Assembly: GCA_023435945.1 (NCBI GenBank)
Contig: JAEZLB010000165.1
Coordinates: forward strand, 1 to 7,634
Source: Pseudomonadota bacterium
Lineage (GTDB): Bacteria > Pseudomonadota > Gammaproteobacteria > Burkholderiales > Burkholderiaceae_D
DNA length: 7,634 bases
Direction: 5' to 3'
A program made the translations under genes and the position numbers. Below are positions 4,766 to 7,634 of this stretch, piece after piece. Position 1 is the stretch's first letter. Each line of letters opens with the position of its first letter. A model generated the notes under the pieces. That model was not told the origin of the DNA. It worked only from the letters and a program-made list of their open reading frames with translations, and did not search any database.

Positions 4766-7597
4766 ATGAATGCGATTACTCGTAACGAACTGTCCCAACT
4801 GGATGCTCCAGTGGTGACTTTTGAAATCAACGGCAAGCAGGTATCGGGCACGGCCAACGAAACCATCCTGCAAGTAGCCAAGCGTGAAGGCATCGCCATT
4901 CCGCACCTGTGCTACAAGGACGGTCTGGACACCGCCGGTAACTGCCGCGCCTGCGTGGTAGAAATTAACGGCGAACGCGTGCTGGCACCTTCGTGCTGCC
5001 GCCATCCGTCCAATGGCATGAAAGTGACCACCGACAGCGAACGCGCCGTTGCGTCGCAAAAAATGGTGCTGGAACTGCTGCAGTCGGACATGCCGGAAAA
5101 GGACTACACCCGCAAGAATGAAGTGGACTTCTGGTCCGAAAAACTGGGCGTAGGCAAACCACGCTTCGAATCGCGCGGCCAATGGGTTGCTGACCTGTCG
5201 CACCCCGCGATTGCCGTCAATCTGGATGCCTGTATTCAATGTACCCGCTGCCTGCGCGCTTGCCGCGACGAGCAGAACAATGACGTTATCGGCCTGGCCT
5301 TCCGTGGCGAAAGCGCGAAGATCGTGTTCGACATGGATGATCCGATGGGTGCATCCACTTGCGTGGCTTGCGGCGAATGCGTACAAGCCTGCCCGACCGG
5401 CGCACTGATGCCGGCACGTGACGCAGCTCTGGCTGCTCCGGACAAGAAAGTCGACTCGGTTTGCCCGTTCTGCGGCGTGGGTTGCCAATTGACCTTCAAC
5501 GTCAAAGACAACAAGATCACCTATGTGGAAGGCCGCGACGGCCCCGCCAACAAAGGCCGCCTGTGCGTGAAAGGTCGTTATGGCTTCGACTATGCACACC
5601 ATCCACACCGCCTGACCAAGCCGCTGATCCGCCGTGCCGATGCACCGAAAACCGGTGACTTCGTCATGGACCCGAACAACGTGATGGATGTGTTCCGCGA
5701 AGCGACCTGGGAAGAAGCCCTGGAATTCGCTGCCGGCGGTCTGCGCAACATCCGCGATACCCATGGCAAGAAAGCATTGGCTGGCTTCGGTTCCGCGAAG
5801 GGTTCGAACGAAGAGGCTTACCTGTTCCAGAAACTGGTTCGTACCGGCTTCGGCTCCAACAACGTCGACCACTGTACCCGTCTGTGCCACGCTTCCTCCG
5901 TGGTAGCGCTGCTCGAAGGTATCGGTTCCGGCGCTGTGTCCAACCCTGTAATGGACGTGGGCAAGGCTGAAGTGGTGATCGTGATCGGTTCCAACCCGAC
6001 TGTGAACCACCCGGTTGCAGCCACCTTCATCAAGAATGCCGTACGCAACGGTACCAAGCTGATCGTCATGGATCCGCGCCGTTCCGAACTCGGCCGCGTG
6101 GCACACCGCTTCATCCAGTTCAAACCAGCCAGCGACGTTGCGCTGCTGAACGCAATGATGCACGTGATCGTGACCGAGAACCTGGTGGATAAAGACTTCA
6201 TCGAAAACCGTACTGAAGGCTACGAAGAAGTCAAAAAGAACGTAGAAGGCTACAGCCCTGAGAAGATGGCTCCGGTATGCGGCATCGATGCCGACACCAT
6301 CCGCTACATCGCTCGCCTGTACGCAACCTCCAAGGCATCCATGATCCTGTGGGGCATGGGCGTATCGCAGCACGTTCACGGCACCGACAATGCTCGCTGC
6401 CTGATCGCTCTGGCACTGATGACCGGTCAAATCGGCCGTCCTGGTACCGGTCTGCATCCGCTGCGTGGTCAGAACAACGTTCAGGGCGCATCCGACGCCG
6501 GTCTGATCCCGATGGTGTATCCGGACTACCAGCGCGTGGATGATCCGAGCGTACGTGCCAAGTTTGCCAAAGCGTGGAATGTGTCGGAAGACTCCCTGGA
6601 TGCGACGCCTGGCCTGACCGTGGTTGAAATCATGCATGCGATCAAGGAAGGCAAGATCCGCGGCATGTTCGTTCAGGGTGAAAACCCGGCCATGTCCGAT
6701 CCGGATGCCAACCACGCTCGTGAAGCGCTGGCTGCGCTGGACCACCTGGTTGTTCAGGATATCTTCCTGACCGAAACCGCGTATCTGGCTGACGTGATTC
6801 TGCCGGCATCGGCTTTCGCTGAGAAAACCGGCACCTTCACGAACACCGACCGTATCGTGCAGATGGGCCGTGCCGCGATCGATCCTCCGGGCGATGCGAA
6901 GCAGGATCTGTGGATCATCCAGGAAATCGGCAAGCGCCTGGGCCTGGACTGGAACTACACGCACGTGTCGGAGGTGTTCGACGAAATGCGTAAAACCATG
7001 CCGAGCATCGCCGGTATCACCTGGGATCGTCTGGAGAAAGAAGATGCCGTCACCTATCCTTGCGAAAAAGAAGGTGATCCGGGTGAACCCGTGGTGTTCA
7101 CGGAAAGCTTCCCGCGTCCGTCCGGCAAGGCACGCTTTGTTCCTGCAGACGTGATTCCGGCAGCAGAACGTCCGGATGACGAATTCCCGTTCGTCCTGAT
7201 CACCGGCCGTCAGCTGGAGCACTGGCATACCGGCTCCATGACCCGTCGCGCGACGGTGCTGGATGCGCTGGAACCTGATCCGACCGCTCTGATCCACCCG
7301 CTGGATCTGGCAGCAATGGGCGGCAAGCCGGGCGATGTGCTGACGCTGGAATCGCGCCGTGGCAAGGTAACCCTGTATGCACGTGCCGATGAAGGTACGC
7401 CGCGTGGTGCCGTGTTTGTACCGTTTGCTTACTACGAAGCAGCGATCAACACGCTGACCAACGCAGCGCTGGATCCGTTTGCGAAGATCCCCGAGTTCAA
7501 GTACTGCGCCATTCGCGTGAACCTGGGCGGTGAAGCGCCTACCATCTCTTCTTACGGTGGTGGTCAGATCCTGCAGAAAGCACTGGCGACGCACTAA
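4766..7597 (+). CDS. fdsA: NAD+-dependent formate dehydrogenase, catalytic alpha subunit (bis-MGD)
   Basis: The product has 943 residues, close to the usual length, and oxidises formate to CO2. N-terminal residues about 15-90 are a NuoG-like [2Fe-2S] ferredoxin domain with C49, C60, C63 and C77 or C78. Two [4Fe-4S] motifs follow: C156/C159/C162/C166 and C199/C202/C205/C209, the latter reading CVACGECVQACP. The proximal [4Fe-4S] cluster uses C233, C236, C240 and C267, followed by K269. The metal ligand is C374 with H375 in HCTRLCHASS; its codon is TGC (5885-5887), so it is a cysteine and not a selenocysteine enzyme. R567 in PLRGQNNVQG corresponds to the active-site arginine of Escherichia coli FdhF, with the same distance from the ligand. 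The molybdopterin dinucleotide-binding C-terminal domain runs from about 805 to 915. The Cys-His pair and the fused partner subunit separate it from respiratory NuoG. Whether the metal is Mo or W cannot be read from sequence. No fdsC/fdhD-like or fdsD gene follows within the window. Confidence 0.95.
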   Translation: MNAITRNELSQLDAPVVTFEINGKQVSGTANETILQVAKREGIAIPHLCYKDGLDTAGNCRACVVEINGERVLAPSCCRHPSNGMKVTTDSERAVASQKMVLELLQSDMPEKDYTRKNEVDFWSEKLGVGKPRFESRGQWVADLSHPAIAVNLDACIQCTRCLRACRDEQNNDVIGLAFRGESAKIVFDMDDPMGASTCVACGECVQACPTGALMPARDAALAAPDKKVDSVCPFCGVGCQLTFNVKDNKITYVEGRDGPANKGRLCVKGRYGFDYAHHPHRLTKPLIRRADAPKTGDFVMDPNNVMDVFREATWEEALEFAAGGLRNIRDTHGKKALAGFGSAKGSNEEAYLFQKLVRTGFGSNNVDHCTRLCHASSVVALLEGIGSGAVSNPVMDVGKAEVVIVIGSNPTVNHPVAATFIKNAVRNGTKLIVMDPRRSELGRVAHRFIQFKPASDVALLNAMMHVIVTENLVDKDFIENRTEGYEEVKKNVEGYSPEKMAPVCGIDADTIRYIARLYATSKASMILWGMGVSQHVHGTDNARCLIALALMTGQIGRPGTGLHPLRGQNNVQGASDAGLIPMVYPDYQRVDDPSVRAKFAKAWNVSEDSLDATPGLTVVEIMHAIKEGKIRGMFVQGENPAMSDPDANHAREALAALDHLVVQDIFLTETAYLADVILPASAFAEKTGTFTNTDRIVQMGRAAIDPPGDAKQDLWIIQEIGKRLGLDWNYTHVSEVFDEMRKTMPSIAGITWDRLEKEDAVTYPCEKEGDPGEPVVFTESFPRPSGKARFVPADVIPAAERPDDEFPFVLITGRQLEHWHTGSMTRRATVLDALEPDPTALIHPLDLAAMGGKPGDVLTLESRRGKVTLYARADEGTPRGAVFVPFAYYEAAINTLTNAALDPFAKIPEFKYCAIRVNLGGEAPTISSYGGGQILQKALATH

Positions 7598-7613
7598 TCG
7601 CTTGCGCTAACGC

Positions 7614-7634
7614 AAAAAGCCGCACGGTTCACGC
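7614..7634 (+). terminator. Left half of a probable rho-independent terminator, cut by the window edge
   Basis: Beginning 16 bases after the fdsA stop, an A-tract (7614-7618) is followed by the GC-rich arm GCCGCACGG (7619-7627) and a probable loop. This is the usual left half of a bidirectional terminator, which would be completed by CCGTGCGGC and a T-tract just beyond the window. The right arm is not visible, so this is a prediction. A small hairpin, TTGCG-CTAA-CGCAA at 7602-7615, precedes it. Confidence 0.35.

Noticed and set aside
5885..5887. Selenocysteine at the formate dehydrogenase active site
   Set aside because: The codon at the metal-ligand position is TGC, not TGA, so the ligand is an ordinary cysteine.
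2990..7594. Antisense open frame of 1,534 codons covering fdsB and fdsA as a gene
   Set aside because: It is in register with the sense codons and exists because TTA, CTA and TCA are not used there. Its translation shows no family features, and both sense genes are full-length and strongly conserved.

Overview
The window looks like chromosomal DNA of a betaproteobacterium. I infer this from the protein sequences, the moderately high GC content and the gene arrangement; no rRNA or other decisive marker is present. Its core is a two-gene operon for a soluble NAD+-linked, molybdo- or tungsto-pterin formate dehydrogenase, with a divergently transcribed regulator in front of it. I found no mobile element, CRISPR array, tRNA or rRNA.

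Layout. Positions 1-165 hold the 3' end of a gene whose product ends in a histidine-phosphotransfer (Hpt) domain, so probably a hybrid sensor kinase. Positions 166-561 hold nothing I can assign. Positions 562-1731 (+) encode a divergent GNAT/BioF2-like acetyltransferase. It converges, with a 17-bp gap, on the regulator at 1749-2831 (-). The regulator joins a ModE/LysR-type winged helix to a periplasmic-binding-protein-like ligand domain. Positions 2832-3046 are the divergent control region. It has two copies of an inverted repeat, TATGT-N8-ACATATAT, a good extended -10 box for the operon, and a leader of about 110 nt with two predicted stem-loops. Positions 3047-4747 encode FdsB, a fusion of NuoE-like and NuoF-like parts. 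Positions 4766-7597 encode FdsA, the catalytic subunit. The last 21 bases look like the left half of a terminator hairpin cut by the window edge.

How the genes work together. FdsA oxidises formate to CO2 at a bis-MGD metal centre with a cysteine ligand. Electrons pass along its iron-sulfur clusters to the clusters and FMN of FdsB, which reduces NAD+. This supplies NADH during formate or C1 oxidation. The regulator probably binds the repeated operators between the two transcription units and controls both its own gene and the operon. Its ligand could be an oxyanion such as molybdate or tungstate, or formate; the sequence does not decide.

The window is largely a recognisable, conventional system. 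The parts most worth a second look are the operator array, the structured leader, the NuoE-NuoF fusion and the strong codon bias of the operon. That bias alone creates a 4.6-kb antisense open frame.
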